Part shown: in pieces, positions 26,701 to 34,591 of the stretch | How positions within the stretch are numbered: position 1 is the stretch's first letter | How the letters are laid out: each line of letters begins with the position of its first letter | Assembly: GCA_964522165.1 (NCBI GenBank) | Contig: CAZFVV010000005.1 | Location: 16,114-80,113 of the forward strand | DNA: 64,000 nucleotides | Reading direction: 5' to 3' | From: JABWBP01 sp964522165 | GTDB lineage: Bacteria > Calditrichota > Calditrichia > RBG-13-44-9 > J075 | Translations under genes and position numbers: made by a program | Notes under the pieces: model-generated | The model's input: the letters and a program-made list of their open reading frames with translations, nothing else | Databases searched by the model: none | Told to the model about the DNA's origin: nothing

Positions 26701-29068
26701 AGGCGTCCCCGAAATCGTTGTAAACGAAGGCCAGGATGGAATTGCGCACCCGCGGGTTGGCCTTGTTCTTCAACTGCTCGTTGATGAATCCGGCTAAAAA
26801 GGGATCGCCGATCAGCCCGCACACCGCTTGCACCTCCGCGGCCGGCGGATCGTCGGCCAGGATTTCTCCTAAGCGGCGGAAAAAATCGCCCGCGGAAACT
26901 GCTCCCCCCTCTTTCCATCGCGCGGAAGTCTTCCACCATAAGGGATGTTGGGCGGCCTGTGTGGAAATCCATTCCCCCAGGGAAGCTTCTTCCGCCGCGC
27001 CGGTCTCCCCCGCCAGCGCGCTTAACAGCCGCCCCAATTGTTCGGCGGCGGATTTGGTGGAAACTCCTGCGGAGCGGTTCGCGTTCCCCGCCCGTTCCAG
27101 AGGAGTCTTCGACAAGGCCGCAGTTAGCTCCGCAAAATCCCGCTGCGGCTCGTCGAACGCTTCCCAGGCGCTCCAGCGCCGCAGCGCGGTATCCAAATAG
27201 CGTTGATAGCGCCGGAAGAGCGCCTCCCCGATGAGGTCGAAAAAATAGTCCACGTAATTGGTGATCGCCTGGGTGACGATGGCGGAGGCCGCGGCGGTGT
27301 AATGCTCGTAAGCGCCGACGAAATCCCCCTGCTCCGCGGCAATGCGCGCCAGGCCGTGGTCCAGCTCCGCCACGAAAGTCTCCCGCTTGATCTCTTTGTA
27401 TTCCCGCCCGCTCAGGAAATTTTCCCGCGCTTCCCGCAGGTCTTCCGGGCCGCCCAACAGCCAGCGGATATAGCCGCGGTTGGCCCAGGCCCCCACGTTG
27501 CCGGGATTGAGCTTCAACACCTCTTCATATTTTTTCAGCACCGACTCGGCGACGTTGCGCTCCAGCGTAGGGCGGGAGCGCCACAATTTTTCCGCTTTGA
27601 TCGCCAGGGAAAACTGCGCTACCTCGAAGCGCGGCTCCAGCTCCACCACCCGCTGGAAGATTTGCATCTCCGTGCGCAGGTGCGCTTCCACCTCGGCGTA
27701 CACGAAATTATAGTGGGCGTTGTCGCCGGCGCGGTTGGGGTCCAGCATCTCCGCTTTCTTCAGCCAGTCCCAGGCGTCCGGCACGGAGCCGAGGTACATC
27801 CAGGCCAGCGCGGTGGTTACGCAGGCTTCGAAGAGATACTCTTTTCGACCGGGAACGTCATCGGGCAGATTTTCCAGGCGCTCCACCGCCCGCTCCGCGA
27901 TGGGGCGGGTTTCGAAAACCGGGTAGAGCTTCTGCCCCAGGATGCCGGCCAGAATCCGGCGATACAACAGCATCCGGGCGTAGCCTAATTCCGCCCGCGC
28001 CAGCAAGACCTCCCGCACCCCTAAGCGCGGGAACAGAAACGCGGCCAGCCGGCGGAGCCAGCGGCGCAGGCGCAGCAGCATTCGCAGCCCCTGCTGAAAC
28101 AGTTTTTTGCCCCGGGTGGAAGAGAGCGGCTGCAAGGCGGAATCGAAATTCTCGATGGCCTGCTGGTAGAGCTTGCGGGCTTCGTCGTACGCTTCTAAGG
28201 TGTTGGAACGGGCGTAGTCCTCCGCCTCGTAGAACAGCGCCACGGCGCGGAAATAGTCCGAGGGGAGCAGCTCGATCTTCTGCTGTACGTTTAGTTGGAT
28301 TTGCTTGTAGATTTCCGTGGCCACCGTAAAGTAGAGCCGCTCCAGGATTTGCTCGTATTTCTCGGCGTCGCTGTTGAGGGGAACCGCGGGCGGCTGGCCG
28401 GGCGCACCGCCGGCTTCGGTTTCCAGGGGGTAGCGGATGGGGTAGGCCAGGGTTTCCGGGCTGCCGGGAGGCCCGATGCGCACCCGGGGCATGATCTCCA
28501 ACATCCACTGGCCGTGGCGGTCTTTGCGCCGGGTATAGTGCCCGCGGATGTGAATGTGCGACTGGTAGGTCTCCTTGTTCTCCCCTTCCAGAAATTGATC
28601 GTCCAACAGCAGCAGCCGCCCGATGCGCTCGTTGATCTTCTCGCACAAATGATGCGAGAGCAGCGCCAGGTTGGGGTCCGCCTCCGCACTCTCCCCGGCT
28701 ACCGGCTGGAAGGTTTCCAGGGAGAAGGTGTAGCGGAAGGGCTGGTTGGACTCCTTCAGCCAGAAGCGTTTCCAGACCAGCAGCGCCCCGAAAACGGCCC
28801 CGGAGATTACCGGAATCAGCAGCAGTTGGCCGGCGGAAAGCTGCTGCCACCAGGCCGGGTCGAGCAGGTTGGCCCAGGGGAAATTGCGGATGGTTTCCCA
28901 ATCCAACTCGCCCCACCAGCGGGAGATCTCTACAAGAATCGGCGCTAAGGAGATGAGGAAGCCGATCCAGCCGATCTTCCCGAGGCGCTTATTCTGCCGC
29001 AGCCCCTGGTCGATGCCCCGGATTTGCTGCAAGAGGTCCTGGGGAGGGATGAATTTGATCCAATTCAT
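23684..29068 (-). CDS. Giant membrane-anchored TPR protein with C-terminal FlhA-like (FHIPEP) domain
   Basis: A 1794-residue protein. Two membrane helices lie near the N-terminus (about 31-48 and 81-99). Several TPR-like helical repeats cover about 260-900, for example LKLNPGNVGAWANRGYIRWL and AVQLNPAFVISFFNLHQIHK. A charged coiled coil is at about 900-960. A cluster of short LLxNPxYxxLL-type repeats is near 1150-1200. Residues about 1438-1794 align along the whole FlhA cytoplasmic domain, including QPAYDPLTGEMSGAWI (FlhA: 'VDPAFGLDAIWI') and a final VIIARSEGIRFYL...VRVLSFPEL. FlhA's export-channel domain is missing. It probably sits at the inner membrane and gathers clients. Nothing more can be said from sequence. 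Confidence 0.85.
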   Translation of the reverse strand: MNWIKFIPPQDLLQQIRGIDQGLRQNKRLGKIGWIGFLISLAPILVEISRWWGELDWETIRNFPWANLLDPAWWQQLSAGQLLLIPVISGAVFGALLVWKRFWLKESNQPFRYTFSLETFQPVAGESAEADPNLALLSHHLCEKINERIGRLLLLDDQFLEGENKETYQSHIHIRGHYTRRKDRHGQWMLEIMPRVRIGPPGSPETLAYPIRYPLETEAGGAPGQPPAVPLNSDAEKYEQILERLYFTVATEIYKQIQLNVQQKIELLPSDYFRAVALFYEAEDYARSNTLEAYDEARKLYQQAIENFDSALQPLSSTRGKKLFQQGLRMLLRLRRWLRRLAAFLFPRLGVREVLLARAELGYARMLLYRRILAGILGQKLYPVFETRPIAERAVERLENLPDDVPGRKEYLFEACVTTALAWMYLGSVPDAWDWLKKAEMLDPNRAGDNAHYNFVYAEVEAHLRTEMQIFQRVVELEPRFEVAQFSLAIKAEKLWRSRPTLERNVAESVLKKYEEVLKLNPGNVGAWANRGYIRWLLGGPEDLREARENFLSGREYKEIKRETFVAELDHGLARIAAEQGDFVGAYEHYTAAASAIVTQAITNYVDYFFDLIGEALFRRYQRYLDTALRRWSAWEAFDEPQRDFAELTAALSKTPLERAGNANRSAGVSTKSAAEQLGRLLSALAGETGAAEEASLGEWISTQAAQHPLWWKTSARWKEGGAVSAGDFFRRLGEILADDPPAAEVQAVCGLIGDPFLAGFINEQLKNKANPRVRNSILAFVYNDFGDACFHYYRRDGDERMFEQARAAYERAVQLNPAFVISFFNLHQIHKWKWDYEAAKTHLLQVRALEPHWPDGKLALAEVNARLAEKKENDAGEQQRLAGEKEQEIQRLQGETEKLRQEARQLREKITRRRERRLPERAVSTAGEPEPQQSVDMLLNVRPSSNMPSGLPVSANIAQAPAPRFPGSGFSSLPEGETPEEKLLKTLEEQIESGDEEIRRAREARELHRASAGQCHRESDGLASEALEVLESLLPHRLLWVRENGRQRFNLAGLAAQPAIRWEKELKDLHIHTLHYLGVVFRAQKQADAMGLFSQIQGRFWPTELFELRDDLKKSLEDTLLKDSAYGELKNSPLYARLLENPQFFALLRGNRRRELRFRSKEYRELLKNPAYRELLRHPRHRDLLDYRRFNRAIFYLGENWALEYFYPHWALNYVLYDEAFSAGREGFPEYRGVRFKEAKDFLIEAARERNRSGYFYYWIGEKLNGLGLKENALQAWELCKQTPDARVLLKLAGSLKSLERWPESLELYRRALQLDEKFAEQSRADYHLQCGSLLWIMGERREALAEFEKMAQERGDPAAGPFGRIVQEILPHTSEGESYYLLKDWLNNRETCFAGRGDQTAAADAKTARLTLVREKYPLIRRHPRTAPNAASSASLLPVVTPIAIEVEAGLFSPPAPAYGDDHPLFKIHYPNAQQRIQEKLGLKVPGLRGRLSNSGMAPNSYIIMIMEVPIVLGAVEAGKRFLPQYQRFPGLASGQKMAVQPAYDPLTGEMSGAWIPEPLLEKTGLAAADTWDGFEYLAYHLEAVIYEHIGAFLDAQKTGDMLAIWQEEDGREAGQRRELITQRLPQREDKNRFTEMLHWLVKEGAPVSDLALLSELFHRHAANREDLVPAVEAARLALRDKLPGNEAGNRYWELSAEFEQEITQNLHQSGGRTFLALEPQPTQNLLSAVREALQGQPQWKTVIIARSEGIRFYLHRLLEIEFPRVRVLSFPELKPEWRKRIGGRIELKREA

Positions 29069-29105
29069 GGGAGCTCGCTCAAAACTTCGAGGTTGATCCG
29101 TTCGG

Positions 29106-29159
29106 AAACCGCCCGGTAACAGTTGGCAGGGTATAACTTAAGCAGGGCCGGGCGGTTTT
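29106..29159. repeat. 11-bp-arm inverted repeat between divergent genes
   Basis: AAACCGCCCGG (29106-29116) and CCGGGCGGTTT (29148-29158) pair perfectly, followed by TTA. It lies in the 216-base spacer between the divergent giant gene and cca. It could be a bidirectional regulatory hairpin or a mobile repeat; no gene ends here, so a normal terminator role is unlikely. Confidence 0.6.
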
Positions 29160-29284
29160 ACAACAGGAACGTTAAACGCGAAGCGGCGGTTATTCTGGAA
29201 TCCGCCTTGTTTTCCGGCAAACTTGCCTTAAATTTGGCTGATTTTGAAATGGCCGGCCTGGGGGCGGGCGAGGAATGAATATTG

Positions 29285-30694
29285 ATGATCCGTTTGGAAA
29301 TAAAATCGGGCAGGCAAATACTCCGGCAGGTTTTTGAAGCGGCGCAAGCCTTCGGCGCGGAGGTGTACGCCGTGGGCGGGTTCGTGCGCGACCTCTACCT
29401 GGGCAAAGAGGGAACCGACATCGACTTCGTGGTCCTCGGCGACGCAGTGGCGTTCGCGCGCTTCTTTCGCAAGCAGTTCCGCAGCGGCAAGGTGGTCACT
29501 TACGACCGCTTCGGTACCGCCATGGTCGCCTACCGGAACTGGAAGTTAGAATTCGTAACCGCCCGGGCGGAGCATTACCGGAAAGATTCCCGCAAGCCGG
29601 AGGTGCGCCAGGCGGATTTGCGCTCCGACCTCTCCCGCCGCGATTTCACCATCAACTGCTTAGCCCTGCGCCTCGACCCGGATCGGCTGGGGGAGCTGAT
29701 CGATATCTTTGACGGCGTTGGGGACGTCGAGCGGAAAATCATTCGCACTCCCCTGGACCCGGCCCTCACCTTCAGCGACGATCCCCTGCGAATCCTGCGC
29801 GCCATCCGTTTTGCCCCGGTCTTGCAGTTCAGCATCGAAGAAAAAACCTTTCAGGCGATTTTCGAGACCCGGGAGCGGCTGAAAATCATCTCCCAGGAGC
29901 GCATCACCGAGGAGTTCCGCAAAATGATGCTGGCGGCGCGCCCTTCCACCGGGTTGAACCTGCTGAAGCAGACCGGGGTGGCGGAGATTATTTTCCCGGA
30001 GCTGGTGGAGCTGGCCGGGGTGGAGCAGCGCCAGGATTATCACCACAAGGACGTTTTCGACCACACCCTCCAGGTGGTGGACAACATCAGCGAGAAAACC
30101 GACAATTTCGATTTGCGACTGGTCGCGTTGCTGCACGACATCGCCAAGCCGCAAACCAAGCGATTTGTGGAGGGAAGCGGGTGGACCTTTCACGGGCACG
30201 AGGAGTTGGGCGCCCACATGGTGGAGCGAATCGGGAGGCGCCTGCGCCTGCCCCTGCATACCATCAAATACGTGCAGAAGCTGGTGCGCCTGCACATGCG
30301 CCCCACCCAATTAGTGGACCAGGAAGTGACCGACAGCGCCATCCGGCGCATGATGGTGGAAGCCGGGGAGGACATCGACGACCTGATGCTGATGTGCCGG
30401 GCGGACATCACCTCCAAAAATCCCCGCAAAGTGCAGCAGTTCCTGGACAATTTCGACCGGGTGGAAACCCGCATCCGCGAAGTGGAAGAAAAAGACAATC
30501 TTCGCCGCTTCAAGCCGGCTTTCAGCGGGGACGATATTATGAAGCTGATGAATATTTCCCCCGGCCCCCGGGTGGGAAAAATCAAACAGGCGATTGTCGA
30601 TGCCATCTTAGACGGTAAAATTCCCAACGACTACCAGGCCTGTTATGATTATTTTATGAAGATCAAGGATGATTTTATCGAAGAGAAAGAGTAG
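29285..30694 (+). CDS. cca: CCA tRNA nucleotidyltransferase / poly(A) polymerase family with HD domain
   Basis: A 469-residue class II nucleotidyltransferase that builds or repairs the 3' CCA of tRNAs. The active-site strand pair is AVGGFVRDLYLGKEGTDIDFVV (residues about 28-49), with the Asp pair binding metal. The RRDFTINCLAL motif near 119 is the nucleotide-selecting region, and SDDPLRILRAIRF is near 160. A C-terminal HD phosphohydrolase domain (about 250-350, HHKDVFDHTLQVV, LLHDIAKP) is fused, as in many bacterial enzymes. A neighbouring A-adding specialist cannot be excluded. The start at 29285 follows GAGGAAT. The tRNA-Ala and tRNA-Cys genes at 35.8 kb lack a complete encoded CCA, so the activity is needed. 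Confidence 0.93.
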   Translation: MIRLEIKSGRQILRQVFEAAQAFGAEVYAVGGFVRDLYLGKEGTDIDFVVLGDAVAFARFFRKQFRSGKVVTYDRFGTAMVAYRNWKLEFVTARAEHYRKDSRKPEVRQADLRSDLSRRDFTINCLALRLDPDRLGELIDIFDGVGDVERKIIRTPLDPALTFSDDPLRILRAIRFAPVLQFSIEEKTFQAIFETRERLKIISQERITEEFRKMMLAARPSTGLNLLKQTGVAEIIFPELVELAGVEQRQDYHHKDVFDHTLQVVDNISEKTDNFDLRLVALLHDIAKPQTKRFVEGSGWTFHGHEELGAHMVERIGRRLRLPLHTIKYVQKLVRLHMRPTQLVDQEVTDSAIRRMMVEAGEDIDDLMLMCRADITSKNPRKVQQFLDNFDRVETRIREVEEKDNLRRFKPAFSGDDIMKLMNISPGPRVGKIKQAIVDAILDGKIPNDYQACYDYFMKIKDDFIEEKE

Positions 30695-30700
30695 TGCTCA

Positions 30701-30745
30701 AGTGTTTTAGTGTTTCCATAGCGGGCAACTGCACACTAAAACACT
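30701..30745. repeat. 13-bp perfect hairpin of the AGTGTTTTAGTGT word after cca
   Basis: AGTGTTTTAGTGT (30701-30713) pairs fully with ACACTAAAACACT (30733-30745), starting 7 bases after the cca stop. It belongs to the iterated-word class and may terminate the cca transcript, though there is no T-run. Confidence 0.65.
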
Positions 30746-30824
30746 CGAATCCCTGAACCCAATTAGGCTGAAACAATTAAAATGAATCAACGTCAATTGT
30801 CAACACAAGAAAAGGAGGAGTCTG

Positions 30825-31130
30825 GTGGCGGATAAGCGAAAGGACCGGACGCAAAACCAGGAGAAAGAGGCCAAAACTTCAAAGACGAGTGCAGACCAGG
30901 AGGAATTGAAAGGCATTTTGGAGCAGATTTCCGAAACTTCCGAAACGCGCAAAGATGCCCCTCCCGCCAAAACAGAGGCCGCGGCGGTCCTCAAAAAGCC
31001 CGAAGGCCCGGCAAACCAGGCGAACGAGCTTGAGGACATTTTAGAGAAAATTGCCGAAAAACCCGCCGGGAAGGCGCAAGGCGGAATGGGTTTCTTCCGG
31101 CGGCTCCTCAACTTTTTCAAGAGATCCTGA
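30825..31130 (+). CDS. Small charged protein with amphipathic C-terminal helix
   Basis: A 101-residue hypothetical protein read from GTG with an excellent ribosome site (AAAGGAGGAG at 30811-30820). It is rich in Lys, Glu and Ala and mostly disordered, but has two similar short helices, EELKGILEQISE (near 26) and NELEDILEKIAE (near 67). It ends in GMGFFRRLLNFFKRS, a likely membrane-binding amphipathic helix. No enzyme motif. The arrangement suggests a small adaptor tethered to the membrane. It stands alone between cca and the TolC-like gene, with a hairpin downstream at 31302-31335. Confidence 0.7.
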   Translation: MADKRKDRTQNQEKEAKTSKTSADQEELKGILEQISETSETRKDAPPAKTEAAAVLKKPEGPANQANELEDILEKIAEKPAGKAQGGMGFFRRLLNFFKRS

Positions 31131-31301
31131 GCGATGTGAAACTCGAGCCACCCCTGCGCCACGCCAGCGCTTGCCCGGCGCGGGGCCTCGAAACCTGCGG
31201 GGAAAGCTGAAAATCTGCTGGTCAAGATTCCCTCAACTTGTTTTTAGCGGGATTTTTTGCGGAACGATAGCTCATTTTCGAATCGTTCACTAATCTTTAA
31301 A

Positions 31302-31350
31302 GTCGCCGGGCAGGCGCAAAAGCGCCCCGGGCGACAAAGGGAATTTTTTT
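31302..31350 (+). terminator. GC-rich hairpin with following T-run
   Basis: GTCGCCGGGCAGGCGC and GCGCCCCGGGCGAC (31302-31335) form a strong stem around AAAA; eight T's follow at 31343-31350 after a seven-base gap. It may terminate transcription from the small gene upstream, or act as a leader structure of the TolC-like gene 77 bases further on. Confidence 0.45.
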
Positions 31351-31426
31351 TGCTTTTCGTTGTCAAAATTGCTGGAAAGTATTTCATGTTTGGAAACATC
31401 GGACTATTTAAAAATTGGAGGAATCC

Positions 31427-32800
31427 ATGAAATTGAAATGGTGCATGACTCTACTATTGTTCTCTCTCCTGGCCTTGCCGGCATGGAGCCAGGAAGCGGG
31501 GCCGGCGTTGACCCTGCGGGATTGCGTTCGCATCGCGTTGGAGAGTAATACGGACGTTCAAACTTATGCAAATCTTGCCCGGAGCGCGGGTAACAATGTG
31601 CGCGCTTCCTATAGCGGCATATTACCAACGGTAGGCATTAATTATCAAGGCGGCCGCAGCCGGACCGGGGATGCTACCTCCATTACCGAAGTCCAAACCC
31701 AGGATCCGGTTACCGGCGACACTATCTTCGTTAACCGGGAGGCATCGACCCCGGGATACACCAGGGATTTTTACTCGGTTAGCCTGAACGTCAACCAGAA
31801 TATATTTGATGGGGGAAACTGGTGGAACGCCATCAAGCAAAGCAAGGCGGATCGCGCCGCGGCGGATTATTCTTACGAGAGCCAAATCAACGAGGTGATC
31901 AGGCTGGTATCGCAGGAGTTTTTCGACCTGCTGAAACATGAAAAACTGTATGAAGTCTATGATCTGGCGGTTCAACGGAGCCAGGACAACCTGGATAAAA
32001 GCCAGAAGATGTTCGAGATCGGGTCGGTGGCCAAGGTGGATGTTTTTCGCGCCCAGGTGAACCTGGGTAATGACCGCATTGCCCTGATTCAACAACGGAA
32101 TACCGTTCAGCAAGCCCGCCAGACCCTCAATATCGCTATGGGGCGGGACCCCCATACCCCCATTAGTATCCGCAGGGAATTTGCGTATGAATATACCGTG
32201 CCTACTTTGGATGAATTGACCCAAACCGCGAATGAAAACCAGCCGGAGATTCGCCGCCTGGAAATGGATGCGCGCTCCAACGAATTGTCAGCAGGTCTGG
32301 CAAAGAGTAGTTTCTGGCCGACCCTGGGGGCCTTTTTTTCCTATCAACGCAACAACAGCCAATTCGACCAGATTTATACCGACGTTGGGAAAAACTGGAA
32401 CATCTCCCTGGGGTTGAGCGGAAGGTGGAACCTCTTCAACGGGTTTGCCGACCAGGTGCGGGTGCAGAATGCCAAAATCGCCCATAAAAACGCCCAACTC
32501 GCCCTGGAAAATTACAAGCGCAATCTTAAATCCGCTATCACCAACAACTATAACGCCTACAAGAATCTCGAAGAGATTGTAGAAATCAACAAAGAAAATT
32601 TAAAAGCGGCGCAGGAAGAATACCGCCTGGCCACGGAGCGCTACCGCTTAGGATCGGGCACTTCCTTAGATGTTCGCGAATCGCAGGTGAACCTGACCGA
32701 CGCGGAGCGCATCCTGGTGGCCGCGGAATATGATTTGATCATCACCTACGCCCAACTGCTGGAGTCCCTGGGTACGATTCAAGCTCTGTTTAAGGAGTAG
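31427..32800 (+). CDS. TolC-family outer membrane protein
   Basis: A 457-residue outer membrane channel protein that would connect inner-membrane pumps or secretion complexes to the outside. Residues 1-20 are a signal peptide (MKLKWCMTLLLFSLLALPAWS). The mature part begins LTLRDCVRIALESNTDVQ, the usual TolC start. It has two long repeat halves with helical stretches such as QINEVIRLVSQEFFDLLKHEKLYEVYDLAV and LKAAQEEYRLATERYRLGSGTSLDVRESQVNLTDAE. GGAGG precedes the ATG. No periplasmic adaptor or pump gene is adjacent, so its partner lies elsewhere. Confidence 0.9.
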   Translation: MKLKWCMTLLLFSLLALPAWSQEAGPALTLRDCVRIALESNTDVQTYANLARSAGNNVRASYSGILPTVGINYQGGRSRTGDATSITEVQTQDPVTGDTIFVNREASTPGYTRDFYSVSLNVNQNIFDGGNWWNAIKQSKADRAAADYSYESQINEVIRLVSQEFFDLLKHEKLYEVYDLAVQRSQDNLDKSQKMFEIGSVAKVDVFRAQVNLGNDRIALIQQRNTVQQARQTLNIAMGRDPHTPISIRREFAYEYTVPTLDELTQTANENQPEIRRLEMDARSNELSAGLAKSSFWPTLGAFFSYQRNNSQFDQIYTDVGKNWNISLGLSGRWNLFNGFADQVRVQNAKIAHKNAQLALENYKRNLKSAITNNYNAYKNLEEIVEINKENLKAAQEEYRLATERYRLGSGTSLDVRESQVNLTDAERILVAAEYDLIITYAQLLESLGTIQALFKE

Positions 32801-33404
32801 GATTCGTAACTATCGCTATTAGCACCCGGAATCGCACTATATACTCCCTGTGAGGATCAAGGTTTGTGTTCAAGTGTGCGGGTAACCTGAACACTTGAAC
32901 ACAAACACGACGTACCCGGCGCAGCCGTATGGTGGCTGAATATGCCAATGCCTGTTACAACCCCTGTGGGATAAACGAAGACATACCTATTGATCAACGA
33001 CCCATGACCCCTGGAGTAGTTCCGCTTTTTCAGGAAATCTCCATACCTCGGAATTCCCATCAAGAACTCGCCTCCCGCCGAAAAAATTCTGTTTCCGATA
33101 ACAGCTTTGTGCAACATCGCGCACAATAGTATTGTCCCCGGTTGCCTATTCTATGCCCCTTCGCTATTTGACCCGCTTATGAATTAACGCGCCTGCGGAA
33201 AAGCGCCTGTAGGCGGAAAACCTCCTCAGGCTTCCGGCATGTTAAAAGCGATTTTATTTGTCTTGCCAAAGCCGGGGGGCGTGAATAAATTGCGACCCTC
33301 TGAATATCGAGCAAACGGTGAAACGTTGCGAAGGGGGTTTTTCAAAGCGGTTTTATATTCGATTGGATAGTTGAACGAAGGCATGGACAATCGTAAGAGG
33401 TATT
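32801..33404. other. Intergenic region with one strong hairpin
   Basis: No convincing gene in 604 bases. A perfect 16-bp-arm hairpin lies at 32862-32906 (GTTTGTGTTCAAGTGT / ACACTTGAACACAAAC), made of the iterated word TGTTCAAGTG, and may end the TolC-like transcript. The rest shows only weak ORFs without ribosome sites. GCGCCTGCGGAAAAGCGCC near 33190 is a minor inverted repeat. Confidence 0.6.
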
Positions 33405-34574
33405 ATGAAGAGATTTGAATCTCCGGATTATTTTCAAATAGATGATTTGTTAACCGAAGACGAGAGGATGATCCGCTCCGCGGTGCGCGAGTGGGTCGAT
33501 GGCGCGGTTCTCCCTATTATCGAAGACCATTACCAGAAAGCCCAATTCCCCCGGGATCTGATTTCCCAAATGGCGGAATTGGGGCTGTTCGGCCCCAATT
33601 TGCCGGAAAAATACGGCTGCGCCGGGGTCAATAACGTGGCCTACGGGATTATGATGCAGGAGCTGGAGCGGGGCGACAGCGGGGTGCGCAGTTGCGCCTC
33701 GGTGCAGGGTTCGCTGGTGATGTATCCCATCTTCGCCTTCGGAAACGAAAAACAGCGCCAGCGCTGGCTGCCCCAATTAGCCAGGGGAGAGGCCATCGGC
33801 TGCTTCGGCCTCACCGAGCCGGATCACGGCTCCGATCCCGGGGGCATGAAGACCAAAGCAGTGAAGGACGGGAATTGGTATATCCTCAATGGCGCTAAAA
33901 TGTGGATCACCAACGGCACCATCGCCGACGTGGCGGTAGTGTGGGCGAAATTAGACGGAACCGTGCGCGGTTTCCTGGTCGAAAAGGGCACTCCCGGCTT
34001 CTCCGCCCCGGAAATGATGAAAAAGCACTCCCTGCGCGCCTCGATCACCTCGGAGCTGATCTTCCAGGACTGCCGCATCCCCGCGGAAAATCTTCTGCCC
34101 GAATCCCACGGGCTGGCATCCCCGCTTTCCTGCCTCACCCAGGCGCGTTACGGCATTGCCTGGGGGGTCATCGGCGCGGCCATGGCCTGCTACGACGAGG
34201 CCCTGAATTACGCCAAAACCCGCATTCAATTCGACAAACCGATCGCTTCTTTTCAACTGGTGCAGCAAAAGTTGGTGTACATGATCACCGAGATCACCAA
34301 AATGCAGCTATTGGCGCTGCAATTGGGGCGGCTGAAAGATCAAAATCGCTATAAATTCACCCAGGTGTCGATGGCCAAGCGCAATAACGTGTTCCACGCG
34401 TTGGAAATCGCCCGGCTGGCGCGCGACGTTTTAGGCGCCAACGGGATCACCGCGGAATATCAAAGCATGCGGCACATGTGCAACCTGGAAACCGTGAAAA
34501 CCTACGAGGGCACACACGACATTCATACCCTGATCGTCGGGGGAGACATCACCGGCATACCGGCATTTACCTAA
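33405..34574 (+). CDS. Acyl-CoA dehydrogenase, glutaryl-CoA dehydrogenase-like
   Basis: A 389-residue FAD enzyme that oxidises an acyl-CoA. Resemblance to glutaryl-CoA dehydrogenase is marked: RSCASVQGSLVMYPIFAFG near 97, GCFGLTEPDHGSDPGGM near 132, and YEGTHDIHTLIVGGDITG at the end, where the catalytic Glu of this subgroup sits. Glutaryl-CoA oxidation belongs to lysine/tryptophan breakdown. The substrate is inferred from similarity; other short-chain acyl-CoAs are possible. AGAGG lies just upstream of the ATG. The response regulator gene starts 17 bases after the stop. Confidence 0.9.
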   Translation: MKRFESPDYFQIDDLLTEDERMIRSAVREWVDGAVLPIIEDHYQKAQFPRDLISQMAELGLFGPNLPEKYGCAGVNNVAYGIMMQELERGDSGVRSCASVQGSLVMYPIFAFGNEKQRQRWLPQLARGEAIGCFGLTEPDHGSDPGGMKTKAVKDGNWYILNGAKMWITNGTIADVAVVWAKLDGTVRGFLVEKGTPGFSAPEMMKKHSLRASITSELIFQDCRIPAENLLPESHGLASPLSCLTQARYGIAWGVIGAAMACYDEALNYAKTRIQFDKPIASFQLVQQKLVYMITEITKMQLLALQLGRLKDQNRYKFTQVSMAKRNNVFHALEIARLARDVLGANGITAEYQSMRHMCNLETVKTYEGTHDIHTLIVGGDITGIPAFT

Positions 34575-34591
34575 TCGGAAAGGATGATGGC

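Noticed and set aside
20827..29068. A flagellar or type III secretion locus
   Set aside because: Only the soluble FlhA-type domain occurs; no channel domain, ATPase, FliP/Q/R, FlhB or chaperone gene is in the window.
32857..33126. 89-residue minus-strand ORF
   Set aside because: It runs through a perfect hairpin, lacks a ribosome site and shows no protein-like pattern.
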